Of a stretch of 64,000 nucleotides of DNA, positions 52,106-63,174 are shown piece by piece. This DNA is from Desemzia incerta (GTDB lineage Bacteria > Bacillota > Bacilli > Lactobacillales > Carnobacteriaceae): the NCBI RefSeq assembly GCF_900115825.1, contig NZ_FOXW01000003.1, forward strand, positions 186,001 through 250,000, in the 5' to 3' direction. The notes beneath the pieces are model-generated. The model searched no databases. It had not been told where the DNA came from and saw only the letters and a list, made by a program, of their open reading frames with translations. Made by a program: the position numbers and the translations under genes. Numbering within the stretch: position 1 is the stretch's first letter; every line of letters starts with the position of its first letter.

Positions 52106-53863
52106 TTAGATAGCAGCAGTTGCTCCGCGGTAAACAATGCCACGACGAGAGTCTACTGTGATCAATTCGTCATCTGCAATAGCGCTAGTAGCATTTTCTG
52201 CTCCAACGATTACAGGAATTCCCATAGCAATTCCGATAACTGCAGCATGACTAGTCATACCACCATCTTCAACAATGATAGCCGCAGCTTTTTCGATTGC
52301 AGGCAAGTAGTCTTTGTCAGTAGTTTTTGTTACTAAAACGCAACCTTCTACACTTTTCACGTTAGCTTCTTGAGCGTTTGTCGCTACTACAGCTTTTCCA
52401 ATAACTGACTCGCTGCCGATACCTTGGCCGCTGATCAATTTTGAACCAATCATTTGAATTTTCATCAAGTTTGTTGTTCCGCGTTCTCCAACTGGAACAC
52501 CAGCAGTAATGATGATCAAGTCGCCTTCTTTAGCATAGCCTTTTTCTTGAGCAATACCAGTAGCTAAATTGAACATGTCATCTGTTGATTCTGGTTTTTC
52601 TGCAACTGTAGGGTATACTCCCCACGATAAAGCTAGACCGCGCATAGTTCTTTCAGAGAAAGTAACAGCTACGATAGTTGATTTAGGACGGTATTTAGAG
52701 ATCATTCTCGCTGTATGTCCAGATTCAGTTGCAGCCACAATTGTATCAATGTTCAAGTTACGAGCAGTGTGTCCAACAGATTGTCCAATAGCTTCTGTCA
52801 TATCGCCTTGATCGTAAGCTCTTAATGTGAATGAATCTTGGTTTACTAAAGCTTCTTCAGTACGTGTAGCAATACGAGCCATTGTTTGAACAGCTTCTAC
52901 TGGGTAATCACCAGCAGCTGTTTCACCTGATAACATGATTGCGTCTGTTCCGTCAAAGATAGCATTGGCAACGTCACTTGCTTCTGCACGTGTCGGACGA
53001 GGATTGCTTTGCATTGAATCCAACATTTGAGTAGCAGTGATAACCGGTTTACCTAATTTATTACATTTTTTGATTAAGTCTTTTTGAGCGATAGGAACTT
53101 CCTCTGTAGGAATTTCTACTCCAAGGTCTCCACGAGCAACCATTAAACCGTCTGAAACTTTTAAGATTTCGTCAATGTTGTCTACGCCTTCTTGGTTTTC
53201 GATTTTAGGAATGATTTGAACATGAGTCATGTTTTCTTCTTCTAAGATTTGAGTGATCTCTAAAACGTCAGAAGCACGACGAACAAAACTTGCAGCAATA
53301 TAGTCAACATCATTTTGTAAACCAAAACGGATGTCAGCAGCATCTTTATCAGTGATTCCTGGAAGGTTAACAGATACTCCCGGAACGTTTACACCTTTTT
53401 TGTTTTTCAATGTTCCTGGGTTTTGAACAGTTGTTACGATTTCTTGGTTTTCCATGTCTAGATCAGTTACCAATAAATCAATCAAACCATCATCTAATAA
53501 AATGTGAGATCCAGGATGTACGTCATTGATCAATTCTGAGTAAGAAACAGAGAATTTCTCTTTTGTTCCTTCAACTTCATTCATCGCTACACGTACTACA
53601 TCGCCTGAAGTAAATTGAATTTTACCATCTTTCATGTTATGAGTACGGATTTCTGGGCCTTTAGTATCTAATAAGATCGCAACCATTTTCCCAGTAATTT
53701 TTGAAGCTTCACGGATGTTTTGGATACGAGCACCATGCTCTTCGAAATCACCATGCGAGAAATTTAAACGAGCAACGTTCATTCCTGCGTCGATCATTTT
53801 TACTAAAGTTTCCACCGACTCACTTGCCGGTCCAATGGTACATACAATTTTTGTCTTTTTCAT
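52106..53863 (-). CDS. pyk: Pyruvate kinase
   Basis: A 585-residue glycolytic enzyme making pyruvate and ATP from phosphoenolpyruvate. The N-terminus [37 protein letters not shown], metal/substrate site [16 protein letters not shown] and [12 protein letters not shown], and [28 protein letters not shown] are diagnostic. An extra C-terminal PEP-utiliser-like domain (about 475-585; [38 protein letters not shown]) is present, as in other Bacilli enzymes. It follows pfkA by 115 bases. Confidence 0.97.
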   Translation of the reverse strand: MKKTKIVCTIGPASESVETLVKMIDAGMNVARLNFSHGDFEEHGARIQNIREASKITGKMVAILLDTKGPEIRTHNMKDGKIQFTSGDVVRVAMNEVEGTKEKFSVSYSELINDVHPGSHILLDDGLIDLLVTDLDMENQEIVTTVQNPGTLKNKKGVNVPGVSVNLPGITDKDAADIRFGLQNDVDYIAASFVRRASDVLEITQILEEENMTHVQIIPKIENQEGVDNIDEILKVSDGLMVARGDLGVEIPTEEVPIAQKDLIKKCNKLGKPVITATQMLDSMQSNPRPTRAEASDVANAIFDGTDAIMLSGETAAGDYPVEAVQTMARIATRTEEALVNQDSFTLRAYDQGDMTEAIGQSVGHTARNLNIDTIVAATESGHTARMISKYRPKSTIVAVTFSERTMRGLALSWGVYPTVAEKPESTDDMFNLATGIAQEKGYAKEGDLIIITAGVPVGERGTTNLMKIQMIGSKLISGQGIGSESVIGKAVVATNAQEANVKSVEGCVLVTKTTDKDYLPAIEKAAAIIVEDGGMTSHAAVIGIAMGIPVIVGAENATSAIADDELITVDSRRGIVYRGATAAI

Positions 53864-53978
53864 TCTTCAAAACTCCTAACATTTTGGTTTAACTTTTATA
53901 TTTTATGCACACAATAATATAATCTCCTTCATCATCTTACCGTAGAAAATGAAGGAAATCCAATTTTTTGAAAAATCT

Positions 53979-54950
<972 letters not shown>

Positions 54951-55015
54951 TCACCTCATAAAAAGTTATAGTTGTAAAAATATATACATAAAGATGATTA
55001 TGAACAAACAATGTG

Positions 55016-55043
55016 ATAATAAGTTATCCATAAATTAGTTCAA
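55016..55043 (-). promoter_or_regulatory. Probable promoter of pfkA-pyk
   Basis: On the minus strand TTGAAC (55038-55043), a 16-base spacer and TATTAT (55016-55021) predict a leader of about 65 bases. I saw no clear catabolite-responsive element next to it. Confidence 0.5.
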
Positions 55044-55132
55044 CAATGACATTCTACCATTTTTAATATAAATTGTCTTATGAATTCTGCTTTTCTTTCA
55101 AGATATTTTTTAAATTTTAGAGAACTTTAATT

Positions 55133-58100
55133 TCAATCTATGATTATGTTCCCTTTTCCTAACAATTCTTCAACTGATTTCACCAAATCAGATGATTCAT
55201 TGACCCAGAATGCTTCTTGGAGCCCTAGTTTTTTATTCGTTCTCATGTAGTACAAAATTACAGGAATAGAGCCTGAGTGTTCTGTAAAGAGTTCTTTCAG
55301 TCTATTTAACGTTTCACCGTCCTCATACTGTTGTTCAATTCGGACAAAACATTTTTTGACTTTCTTCTCTTCTTCTATCTCTGCTGCTTCTTTAAGGTGA
55401 GAGACTAAAATTTGCAAACCTTGACCTTGTCTGACTTCCGTCTTCCCCTCTACATAAAGAACTTTGTTTTGGACAACACATTGAATGTATTTGCGGTATA
55501 CTGTCGGGAACAAAGTCAATGAAATATCTCCCGTAGTATCACTAACCGTCATAAAAGCCATTGGTTCGCCTTTTTTAGTAGTGATTTTTTTGACATCTTT
55601 TACCTGTCCGACCAATCGGATTTTTTGATTTTCAACAGCATCTTTAACATAAATGCCTTGCTTACTTTTTAAAATGTCTTCGTACTTTTCAGTAGGATGC
55701 CCTGATAAGTAGACCCCTAAGTAAGTATTTTCCGCCTCTAATTTTTCTTGAGGAGTCAAATCTGGTGCTTCTTCATATTTTGGCTGCAGTACATCAAATA
55801 AGCCGATGTTATTTCCGCTGAATTTCACACTTGTCAAAATACTCTCTAAGGAGTTCAACAACGTTCCTCTACTGTAACGGAATCCATCAAAAGCGCCAAC
55901 GTAGATCAATGGCAGAATATAATCTTCTTTTACCCATTTGGTATCCATTCTTCTTAAAAAATCAATGAAGTCTTTATAGACGCCATTTGCTTTTCGATTT
56001 TGGATAATTTCAGCTACATAGTCTCTTCTCAATCCTTTTATAGAACTAAGACCAAATAAAATACCTGCATCTTTTTTCGTAAAACGTCCGTAACTGGCAT
56101 TAATATCTGGATGATAGACATCGATTTTCTTTTTCTTAGCTTCTAGTAGATATTCTTTTACCTTATTTGAGTTATGCAAAGCTGAATTCAACAAGGCAAT
56201 ATAAAAGGCTTGCGGATAATGGACCTTGATGTAAGCCATTTGGTAGCCGATAAAAGAATAAGCAATGGAATGAGATCGGTTGAACCCGTAATTGGCAAAA
56301 CGTTCGATATAGTCATAAACTTGTCTTGCATCCTGCTCTGGGTATCCTTTGTCTGCAGCACCAGCTGTAAAATGAACTCTTTCCGCATCAATCAATTCTT
56401 TTTTCTTTTTCCCAATGGCTCTTCTAAGAATATCTGCTTGTCCTAAAGAGTACCCCGCCATTTTAGACGCCACTTGCATGACTTGTTCTTGATACACCAT
56501 GACACCATATGTGACGTTTAGGATATCTTTTAAGCTTTCATGTGGATATTCCATGGCCAATTCGCCTTTTTTCCGTTTGATGAACACATCGATCTGTTCC
56601 ATGGGACCCGGTCGATATAAAGCATTGACGGCCGCAATGTCTTCTAAGGATTCTGGATGCAGCTTGCGCAAAACGTTCTTTATACCGTTGGATTCAAACT
56701 GAAAGATTCCTACTGTGTCTGCTTTTTGGAACAGTTCTAAGGTTTCTTTATCATCCATTGGAATGTCTTGCAATCGAATCTGCTTTCCGGTGTCGTACTC
56801 AACTGTTTTTAACGCATCTCCCAAAATCGTTAAATTCTTCAATCCCAAAAAGTCCATTTTCAACAGTCCGATTTCTTCAACATTTCCCATAGCATATTGG
56901 GTCAATGCAATAGAACTGCTCCCGGATTGAAGAGGAATGATGCTGCTCAGTTTTTGGTCACTGATCACGACTCCTGCTGCGTGGGTGGAAGCATGTCTTG
57001 GCAAACCTTCAATATTTTTGGCTGTTTTGAAAATCAACTGGTTTCGTTCCGACTGTTTGACCAATTGTTGCAATGCCGAAGATTTTTTGTACGCCTCTTC
57101 TAAAGTAATTCCTAATTGATTCGGAATCGCTTTTGACCACTCATTGGATTCGTCTTGTTTCAGCCCAAAAACGCGAGCTGTATCTCGTAAAGCCATTTTG
57201 GCAGCAAGCGTTCCAAAGGTAATAATCTGGGCAACGTGGTCTTTACCGTATTTCTCTTTTACGTATTGCAATACTTCTTCTCTTCGATTATCTGGGAAAT
57301 CTAAATCGATATCCGGCATATTATATCTCTCTTCATTTAAGAAGCGTTCAAACAGCAAATTGTATTCAATAGGGTCCACGTCTGTTATTTCTAGAACGTA
57401 AGACACTAAAGAACCTGCTGCAGATCCTCGCCCAGCACCTGTAACGATTTTTGCGCGATGAGCATAAGCCATAACATCCCATACGATTAAAAAGTAATCT
57501 TCAAATCCCATTTTCTGGATTACAGTCAATTCATGCTCCAATCTCTTGAAGTATCTTGCATCCGCTTCTGGAACTCTTTTCTTTAGTCCGTCTAAACACA
57601 ATTGTTTTAAAAAAGCTGAAGTTGTATCCGTTGTTTGGATAGGGTATTTAGGCAACAACCTTTGTTGTAAAGGAATTTCTATCTTGATACGATCCGCAAT
57701 GTTTCTTGTCTGTTGAACAGCTTCCGCAAGTCCAGCAGTCACGAATTGCTGTTCTACTTGATCGGGTTCACCAAGATGACGGGTGCCAGTCAAGACCTTT
57801 TGGTGTTCCTCTAATTGTTCTCCTTTATCAATGGCTTTCAATACTTTTAAGCTGAAGGCATCTTCTTCGTTTAAATACTGTACATCAGTCAAAGCTGCTG
57901 TCTTTAGGTCATTTTCTTTGGCTGTCTGTAAAAGCGCATCTTTTATCGGCATCAACTCTTCGTGCAGCTGAATTCCAAGATAAAAGTGTTCTGGAGAGAA
58001 TAACCTTTTGTAAGCAGCGATTATTTTTTCAGCTTCTTCTATTTTATCCGCTAATAAGTACTGCTCGATTTCACCCGTTATCCCAGGTGTCAAAGCAATC

Positions 58101-58462
58101 AAACCTTCTGAGTAAGGTGCTAGATCATTAGGAGAAAATAAAGTTTCAGGCTCTATCATCTTTTTAGTAGACAAAGCCACTAAGTGTTTGTATCCTTGGT
58201 TCGTTTCAGCCAGCAAAACTAAAGGAAATGAGTGTTCTGTCTCTATGATGCCTTGCATATCCAAGGTTAATCCTATGATTGGTTTCAATTGATGTTTCAA
58301 ACATAGTTTGTAGAAGTCGACAGCACCATAAAGGACATTATGGTCAGTCAAAGCTAAGGATTGATACCCTCTTTTTTTAGCGGCTCCTACTAATCCTTCT
58401 ACCGATAAAGTACTTTGAAGCAAGGAATAGGCACTTTTAACTTGTAATGGTACAAAAGACAC
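55133..58462 (-). CDS. dnaE: DNA polymerase III subunit alpha, DnaE type
   Basis: A 1109-residue C-family polymerase. The PHP domain starts with VKSAYSLLQS...LALTDHNVLYG (metal His41), the polymerase core has GAGRGSAAGSLVSY (342-355) and the metal-binding PDIDLDFPD (383-391), and the C-terminal OB-fold is in IRLVGQVKDVKKITTKKGEPMAFMTVSD. In low-GC Gram-positives PolC is the main replicase and this DnaE extends RNA primers. The start is GTG at 58462 after AAAGGAGG. A 17-base palindrome abuts that site. Confidence 0.96.
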   Translation of the reverse strand: MSFVPLQVKSAYSLLQSTLSVEGLVGAAKKRGYQSLALTDHNVLYGAVDFYKLCLKHQLKPIIGLTLDMQGIIETEHSFPLVLLAETNQGYKHLVALSTKKMIEPETLFSPNDLAPYSEGLIALTPGITGEIEQYLLADKIEEAEKIIAAYKRLFSPEHFYLGIQLHEELMPIKDALLQTAKENDLKTAALTDVQYLNEEDAFSLKVLKAIDKGEQLEEHQKVLTGTRHLGEPDQVEQQFVTAGLAEAVQQTRNIADRIKIEIPLQQRLLPKYPIQTTDTTSAFLKQLCLDGLKKRVPEADARYFKRLEHELTVIQKMGFEDYFLIVWDVMAYAHRAKIVTGAGRGSAAGSLVSYVLEITDVDPIEYNLLFERFLNEERYNMPDIDLDFPDNRREEVLQYVKEKYGKDHVAQIITFGTLAAKMALRDTARVFGLKQDESNEWSKAIPNQLGITLEEAYKKSSALQQLVKQSERNQLIFKTAKNIEGLPRHASTHAAGVVISDQKLSSIIPLQSGSSSIALTQYAMGNVEEIGLLKMDFLGLKNLTILGDALKTVEYDTGKQIRLQDIPMDDKETLELFQKADTVGIFQFESNGIKNVLRKLHPESLEDIAAVNALYRPGPMEQIDVFIKRKKGELAMEYPHESLKDILNVTYGVMVYQEQVMQVASKMAGYSLGQADILRRAIGKKKKELIDAERVHFTAGAADKGYPEQDARQVYDYIERFANYGFNRSHSIAYSFIGYQMAYIKVHYPQAFYIALLNSALHNSNKVKEYLLEAKKKKIDVYHPDINASYGRFTKKDAGILFGLSSIKGLRRDYVAEIIQNRKANGVYKDFIDFLRRMDTKWVKEDYILPLIYVGAFDGFRYSRGTLLNSLESILTSVKFSGNNIGLFDVLQPKYEEAPDLTPQEKLEAENTYLGVYLSGHPTEKYEDILKSKQGIYVKDAVENQKIRLVGQVKDVKKITTKKGEPMAFMTVSDTTGDISLTLFPTVYRKYIQCVVQNKVLYVEGKTEVRQGQGLQILVSHLKEAAEIEEEKKVKKCFVRIEQQYEDGETLNRLKELFTEHSGSIPVILYYMRTNKKLGLQEAFWVNESSDLVKSVEELLGKGNIIID

Positions 58463-58477
58463 TTTCCAGTCCTCCTT

Positions 58478-58494
58478 TTCATCAATTTGATGAA
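58478..58494 (-). repeat. Palindrome abutting the dnaE ribosome-binding site
   Basis: TTCATCAATTTGATGAA is a perfect 17-base palindrome with a one-base centre, ending next to the AAAGGAGG of dnaE. In the mRNA it would form a seven-base-pair hairpin touching the site. Confidence 0.6.
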
Positions 58495-58575
58495 GGTATT
58501 TATTTTTTACTCTATCCTATTTCTTACCGTGTTCCAACTAAGAAAAGGATTCTCAGCACAATTTCATACTCTCTT

Positions 58576-58605
58576 ATTATACTCTGAATAGGAGACAAAC
58601 AGCAA
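58576..58605 (-). promoter_or_regulatory. Probable promoter of dnaE
   Basis: On the minus strand TTGCTG (58600-58605), an 18-base spacer and a perfect TATAAT (58576-58581) give a leader of about 105 bases containing the palindrome above. Confidence 0.55.
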
Positions 58606-58688
58606 ATTCTGTCTCATTTATCGGCTTTTTCTTTCATTCTGAAAAAAAAGTGGTAAAATGAGTGTGATAGAAAGAAGGTGTTGGTACC

Positions 58689-58877
58689 ATGAAGTATATT
58701 GCAACCTTATTTTGGGGATTCTGTTTAGGACAAGTCGTTAACTATATCGGTGGTTCGTTGACCGGCGGAAGTTTTTCTTTTACGACGGCTACAGTAATTG
58801 GTCTGCTAAGTGGCGTTCTAGTCATCTTGCTCTCTAATGCCGTTCCTAAACCAAGTCAAGACGGACATCAATCATAA
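58689..58877 (+). CDS. Small membrane protein, YjzD family (DUF2929)
   Basis: A 62-residue protein with two membrane helices (about 2-22 and 35-53) and a short hydrophilic tail, matching the DUF2929/YjzD family in size and in the WGFCLGQVVNYIGGSLTGGSFSF pattern. The function is unknown. GAAGGTG lies upstream of the ATG, and a TGGTAAAAT extended -10 is present about 30 bases before it. It diverges from dnaE and ends at a bidirectional terminator. Confidence 0.8.
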   Translation: MKYIATLFWGFCLGQVVNYIGGSLTGGSFSFTTATVIGLLSGVLVILLSNAVPKPSQDGHQS

Positions 58878-58893
58878 ACAACCGTATAAAGAC

Positions 58894-58924
58894 AAAAAAG
58901 CCGGAATATCATCCGGCTTTTTTT
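58894..58924. terminator. Bidirectional terminator between the DUF2929 gene and clpB
   Basis: AAAAAAGCCGGA and TCCGGCTTTTTTT pair over a six-base loop between the converging genes. Confidence 0.92.
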
Positions 58925-61536
58925 TATTCTTCTTTAGTTGCTACTTCAATAGTCAACTGATCTGCAATCACCGTTAAAACGGCTTTTAGACCTGGGTAAA
59001 TTTTCCCTTCAATAATTAGTCTTGCAATCGGGGTTTCGACTTCTTTTGTAAGATAACGTTGCAGCGGCCGAGCCCCATAAGCTGGATCATAGGCCTTATC
59101 CGCAATCCACGACTGAGCCTCTTCAGTGATCTCCAATCCAATTTCTTGTTGCTCTAATCGTTTTTCCAAGTCTTTGGTCATCTTCAAAACGATTTTCTTC
59201 ACCACGTTAAAGTTTAAAGGAGCGAATAAAATTGTATCATCAATCCGGTTTAAGAATTCCGGTTTGAAATTGGCTCTCAATAAACCAAAAACTTGATCTT
59301 TTGTTTGTTGCGAAATCTCTCCATCTTCACTGGTTCCGTCAAGCAATAGATTTGATCCAATATTGCTGGTCATAATCAACACAGTATTCTTGAAATCTAC
59401 GACGCGTCCCTTAGAATCAGTCAATCGACCATCATCTAACACTTGCAATAAAATATTGAACACATCGGGATGAGCTTTTTCTATTTCATCCAGTAAAATA
59501 ATCGTATAAGGGCTTCTTCTGACCGCTTCTGTCAATTGACCGCCCTCATCATAACCTACATAACCAGGAGGTGCTCCTACTAATCTGGAGACAGTATGTT
59601 TTTCCATGTATTCACTCATATCAATCCGAACCATATGATCTTGGGAATCAAATAGATTTTCAGCCAACGTTTTGGCTAATTCTGTTTTCCCTACACCAGT
59701 TGGTCCTAAAAACATAAAAGAGCCTAAAGGTTTATTCGGATTTTGAATACCTGCACGCGCTCGGATCACTGCGTCTGTCACGCTATCGACTGCCTCGTCT
59801 TGTCCGATTACTCTAGCTTTCATGTTGTCAGCCAATTGCAGCAGTTTTTCTCTTTCTCCTTTGACCAATCGGTTCACTGGAATCCCAGTTTGTCTTCCAA
59901 CGACCAAAGCAATTTCTTCTTCCGTAACGGACTCTTGCACTAATCGAACGACATCGGCATTAGCTTTTGTTTGACTCACTTCTAATTCAGCCAACTCTTT
60001 TTCTAAAGCTGGTATTTCTCCATGGCGCAAAACAGCCGCTCTTTCTAAATCATATTGATTCTCAGCTTCGTCTAATTCATGACGCAATCGATCAAGCTGT
60101 TCTCTTTTATCTCTCAACTGAGACACTTGATTTTTTTCGGAATCCCATTTCAATTGCAGTTGATGCGCTTCTTCTTTCAAATCTGCCAACTCTTCTTGAA
60201 TCAGTTCCAAACGACGGCGGCTTCCTTCATCTTCTTCTTTTTTCAATGCGGCTTCTTCTATTTCCAGCTGCATCAAACGTCTTCTGACTTGGTCCAATTC
60301 TGTAGGCATGGAATTCATTTCTACACGGATGGTGGCACAAGCCTCATCCACCAAATCAATGGCTTTATCCGGTAAAAAACGATCCGTGATGTAGCGATTA
60401 GACAATGTAGCAGCAGCTACTAAGGCATTGTCATGGATATTTACACTATGGTAAATTTCAAAACGCTCTTTCAATCCTCTTAAAATACTGATCGTATCTT
60501 CAACGGTCGGCTCATTGACCAACACTTTTTGGAAACGACGTTCTAAAGCTTTGTCTGTTTCCATATATTTGCGGTATTCATCTAGAGTAGTAGCGCCGAT
60601 ACAGTGCAATTCTCCACGTGCCAACATCGGTTTCAAAAGGTTACCTGCATCCATGCTTCCTTCTGTTTTACCTGCTCCAACGATCGTATGGATTTCATCA
60701 ATGAACAAAATGATTTGTCCATCGCTTTTCTTCACTTCTTTTAGCACTGCTTTTAATCGTTCTTCAAATTCTCCTCTATATTTCGCCCCAGCGATCAACG
60801 CTCCCATATCTAATGAAAAAATCGTCTTATCTTTCAGATTTTCAGGAACGTCTTTTCGCACGATTCGTTGAGCTAAACCTTCTACAATAGCTGTTTTACC
60901 TACTCCCGGCTCTCCGATCAATACTGGGTTATTCTTTGTTTTACGAGACAATATTCGAATGACATTTCGTATTTCTTCGTCTCTGCCGATAATAGGGTCT
61001 TGTTTCCCGCTCTTAACAGCTTCAACCAGATCTATTCCATATTTGCTTAACGCTTCATAATTCTCTTCTTGATTTTGTGATGTCACTCGCTCTCCTCCTC
61101 TTAATTCCATGATTTTCTCGCGCAATCTTTTTTCTGTTAGTCCTTGCGCCAGCAAGTACTTTGTCAAAACATGATTTTTCAGTTTCATCAATGCTAATAG
61201 AATGACTTCAGTTGAAACATACTCATCCTGAAAAGATTCACTGATTTTTCCTGCTTCTGTCAACAAACGATAAAGATTTTGGCTCATCGTTTGACCATAA
61301 TGCACATTATTTCCTTCTACAATCGGCAATTTATCCAACTCTTGATCAATATTGAATTCAAATTGAGCTGTGTCTACGTCTACTTGTTCATAAACATTCT
61401 TAGCAAAATGGCTAGGCGTTAAAAATATTTTCCATAGGTGCACAATATCGATTTCTTGGTGTTGTCTCGTGACTGCAATTTGTTGAGCTTCACCTAAAGC
61501 TTGTTGCATCGTGCTGGTTAATTTATCCATTTCCAT
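58924..61536 (-). CDS. clpB: ATP-dependent disaggregase ClpB
   Basis: An 870-residue AAA+ chaperone that rescues aggregated proteins with DnaK. N-terminal double Clp repeats (1-145), first ATPase GEPGVGKTA, a coiled middle domain (about 400-530) and second ATPase GPTGVGKTE with [14 protein letters not shown] are present; the middle domain distinguishes it from ClpC/ClpE. No ClpP-binding loop is evident. The start may be the second ATG (61530) since the site upstream is GGTGAG. A CtsR operator overlaps the promoter, so heat induction is expected. Confidence 0.95.
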   Translation of the reverse strand: MEMDKLTSTMQQALGEAQQIAVTRQHQEIDIVHLWKIFLTPSHFAKNVYEQVDVDTAQFEFNIDQELDKLPIVEGNNVHYGQTMSQNLYRLLTEAGKISESFQDEYVSTEVILLALMKLKNHVLTKYLLAQGLTEKRLREKIMELRGGERVTSQNQEENYEALSKYGIDLVEAVKSGKQDPIIGRDEEIRNVIRILSRKTKNNPVLIGEPGVGKTAIVEGLAQRIVRKDVPENLKDKTIFSLDMGALIAGAKYRGEFEERLKAVLKEVKKSDGQIILFIDEIHTIVGAGKTEGSMDAGNLLKPMLARGELHCIGATTLDEYRKYMETDKALERRFQKVLVNEPTVEDTISILRGLKERFEIYHSVNIHDNALVAAATLSNRYITDRFLPDKAIDLVDEACATIRVEMNSMPTELDQVRRRLMQLEIEEAALKKEEDEGSRRRLELIQEELADLKEEAHQLQLKWDSEKNQVSQLRDKREQLDRLRHELDEAENQYDLERAAVLRHGEIPALEKELAELEVSQTKANADVVRLVQESVTEEEIALVVGRQTGIPVNRLVKGEREKLLQLADNMKARVIGQDEAVDSVTDAVIRARAGIQNPNKPLGSFMFLGPTGVGKTELAKTLAENLFDSQDHMVRIDMSEYMEKHTVSRLVGAPPGYVGYDEGGQLTEAVRRSPYTIILLDEIEKAHPDVFNILLQVLDDGRLTDSKGRVVDFKNTVLIMTSNIGSNLLLDGTSEDGEISQQTKDQVFGLLRANFKPEFLNRIDDTILFAPLNFNVVKKIVLKMTKDLEKRLEQQEIGLEITEEAQSWIADKAYDPAYGARPLQRYLTKEVETPIARLIIEGKIYPGLKAVLTVIADQLTIEVATKEE

Positions 61537-61574
61537 AAGCTCACCACTTTCTTTCCATCGAATTTACTGATTTT

Positions 61575-61603
61575 ATTTTACTCTATTGGTCAAAAATGGT
61601 CAA
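61575..61603 (-). promoter_or_regulatory. clpB promoter
   Basis: On the minus strand TTGACC (61598-61603), a 17-base spacer and TAAAAT (61575-61580) form a sigma-A promoter 39 bases before the clpB start. Confidence 0.75.
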
Positions 61604-61604
61604 A
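61588..61604 (-). promoter_or_regulatory. ctsR box: CtsR operator
   Basis: GGTCAAAAATGGTCAAA fits the published CtsR tandem heptamer consensus (GGTCAAA-NAN-GGTCAAA) exactly. It overlaps the -35 and spacer of the clpB promoter, as a repressor site should. No CIRCE element is seen beside it. Confidence 0.93.
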
Positions 61605-61703
61605 TATTTTTCGACAAACAAATTGTTTTTCAGTTTTATCTTATCTCTATATACTGAAGATAGGATTCAATTTTCAGCTTAATCATATAGAAAGGGTGTT
61701 TAC

Positions 61704-62639
61704 ATGAAAGCAATCGTTATTAATCAATATGGAGGATCAGATCAACTTGTAGAAAAAGAACTGCCTACTCCAGAACTAGCAGACGATCAAGTCTTAGTCG
61801 AATTGAAAGCTACCTCAATCAATCCAATCGATTGGAAAATGAGAGCCGGTTATTTAAAAGAAATGCTGCCTTATGATTTTCCCATTATCTTAGGTTGGGA
61901 TGCAGCAGGCATCATCAAGAAAGTAGGAACAAGTGTGACCTCTTTTTCTGTAGGAGACAAAGTATTGGCTCGCCCTGCTACCACACCTAGAGGAACTTAT
62001 GCGGAATATACGGCTATCGAAGAAAACCTAGTTAGTAAAATGCCCGACAATATTTCTTTCGATGAAGCAGCGGCTATTCCTCTAACTGGCCAAACTGCCT
62101 GGGTGGCGCTGGTGGAAATCGGAAAAATCAAAGAAGGCGATCGCGTATTGATCCATGGAGGTTCTGGCGGTGTAGGTCATTTAGCGATCCAAATCGCTAA
62201 ATACTTCGGAGCTTACGTAGCAGCAACTGCCAGCGGAAAAAATGAAGAACTTGCCAAATCTCTTGGTGCAGATCAGTTCATCAACTACCAAGAAGAAGAT
62301 TTCGAACAAATTCTATCTGATTTTGATTTCGTGTTGGATACCCAAGGTGGAGAAATCCAAGAAAAAAGTTACAACATTCTCAAAAAAGGCGGCACATTAG
62401 TTTCCATCGTTGCTCCTCCAGATGAAGAAAAAGCAGCTGAAAAAGGCGTTTTAACTGGCTACTTCTTCTTGGAGCCGACCGGCGAACGTATGAAGGCGCT
62501 AGCAAAATTGATTGAAGAAGATCACTTAAAACCGATTGTTGGGAAAACTTTCCCTTTTACTCAAGAAGGCTTACGTGAGGCGCATGATGTAAGTGAAAAC
62601 GAGTCTATACCAGGTAAAGTTGTCATTCATATAGATTAA
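61704..62639 (+). CDS. NADP-dependent medium-chain oxidoreductase (quinone-oxidoreductase-like)
   Basis: A 311-residue zinc-free medium-chain dehydrogenase/reductase. The GroES-like N-terminus (about 1-120) has SINPIDWKMRAGYLKEMLPYDFPIILGWDAAG; the cofactor domain has VLIHGGSGGVGHLAIQIAKYFGA (NADP-binding AxxGxxG type). The cysteines of zinc enzymes are absent. It probably reduces quinones or enones. AAGGGTG precedes the ATG. The gene diverges from clpB and ends in a very large palindrome. Confidence 0.9.
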   Translation: MKAIVINQYGGSDQLVEKELPTPELADDQVLVELKATSINPIDWKMRAGYLKEMLPYDFPIILGWDAAGIIKKVGTSVTSFSVGDKVLARPATTPRGTYAEYTAIEENLVSKMPDNISFDEAAAIPLTGQTAWVALVEIGKIKEGDRVLIHGGSGGVGHLAIQIAKYFGAYVAATASGKNEELAKSLGADQFINYQEEDFEQILSDFDFVLDTQGGEIQEKSYNILKKGGTLVSIVAPPDEEKAAEKGVLTGYFFLEPTGERMKALAKLIEEDHLKPIVGKTFPFTQEGLREAHDVSENESIPGKVVIHID

Positions 62640-62645
62640 ATTTTC

Positions 62646-62738
62646 ATCAAAAAAGAGGCCATAAGGTGGCGACCCCCAAAAGTTTAGATTTTACTCTAAC
62701 TTTTGGGGGTCAGTGCCTAATCGGGCCTCTTTTTTGAT
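62646..62738 (+). repeat. Nested palindrome (terminator carrying an inner inverted repeat)
   Basis: An outer 15-base-pair stem, ATCAAAAAAGAGGCC (62646-62660) with GGCCTCTTTTTTGAT (62724-62738), is an ordinary terminator by itself. Inside it lies a second stem, GACCCCCAAAAGTTTAGA (62671-62688) with TCTAACTTTTGGGGGTC (62695-62711), over a six-base loop and with one unpaired T. The inner ends resemble IS3-family terminal repeats and may be a remnant; no transposase is present. The outer stem would still end the oxidoreductase transcript and that of the opposing gene. Confidence 0.8.
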
Positions 62739-62785
62739 CTAACCATTATTAACAGGATTTTATTTTTTTCTACTTAGTTTTTCTT

Positions 62786-63127
62786 TTATCTGATGCCTAA
62801 TGCAATTCTAGCGTATCGAGACATTTTAGAGGTATCCCACGCTGGATACCAAACTAACTTCACTTCACTCGTTTGGACTTCTGGCACACTTTTGAGAGCT
62901 TTCATGATCTCTTCTGTAATAACATCTGCTAATGGACATCCCATTGTTGTCAGCGTCATTTTAACCACACAATGCCCCTCTTCCAGCAATTCTACACCGT
63001 AAACCAACCCTAAATTAACAATGTCGATCCCCAATTCTGGATCGATCACTTGCTCTAATGCAGCCATAATACGTTGACTGATTTCTGCTTGTTCTTGTTC
63101 CGTCCAAGAAGATACATTTTCAGACAT
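62786..63127 (-). CDS. DUF59 / SufT-MIP18-like iron-sulfur assembly protein (YitW-like)
   Basis: A 113-residue protein with the DUF59 fold: VIDPELGIDIVNLGLVYGVEL near the middle, MTLTTMGCPLADVI with the conserved Cys, and LVWYPAWDTSKMSRYARIALGIR at the end. These proteins help deliver iron-sulfur clusters to client proteins. It is 47 bases downstream of the YitV-like esterase, as yitW follows yitV in Bacillus. AAGGAT precedes the ATG. Confidence 0.9.
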   Translation of the reverse strand: MSENVSSWTEQEQAEISQRIMAALEQVIDPELGIDIVNLGLVYGVELLEEGHCVVKMTLTTMGCPLADVITEEIMKALKSVPEVQTSEVKLVWYPAWDTSKMSRYARIALGIR

Positions 63128-63174
63128 AAGGCATGATCCTTTCCATTAACTATTTGTTTTATTTGATGTGCATC

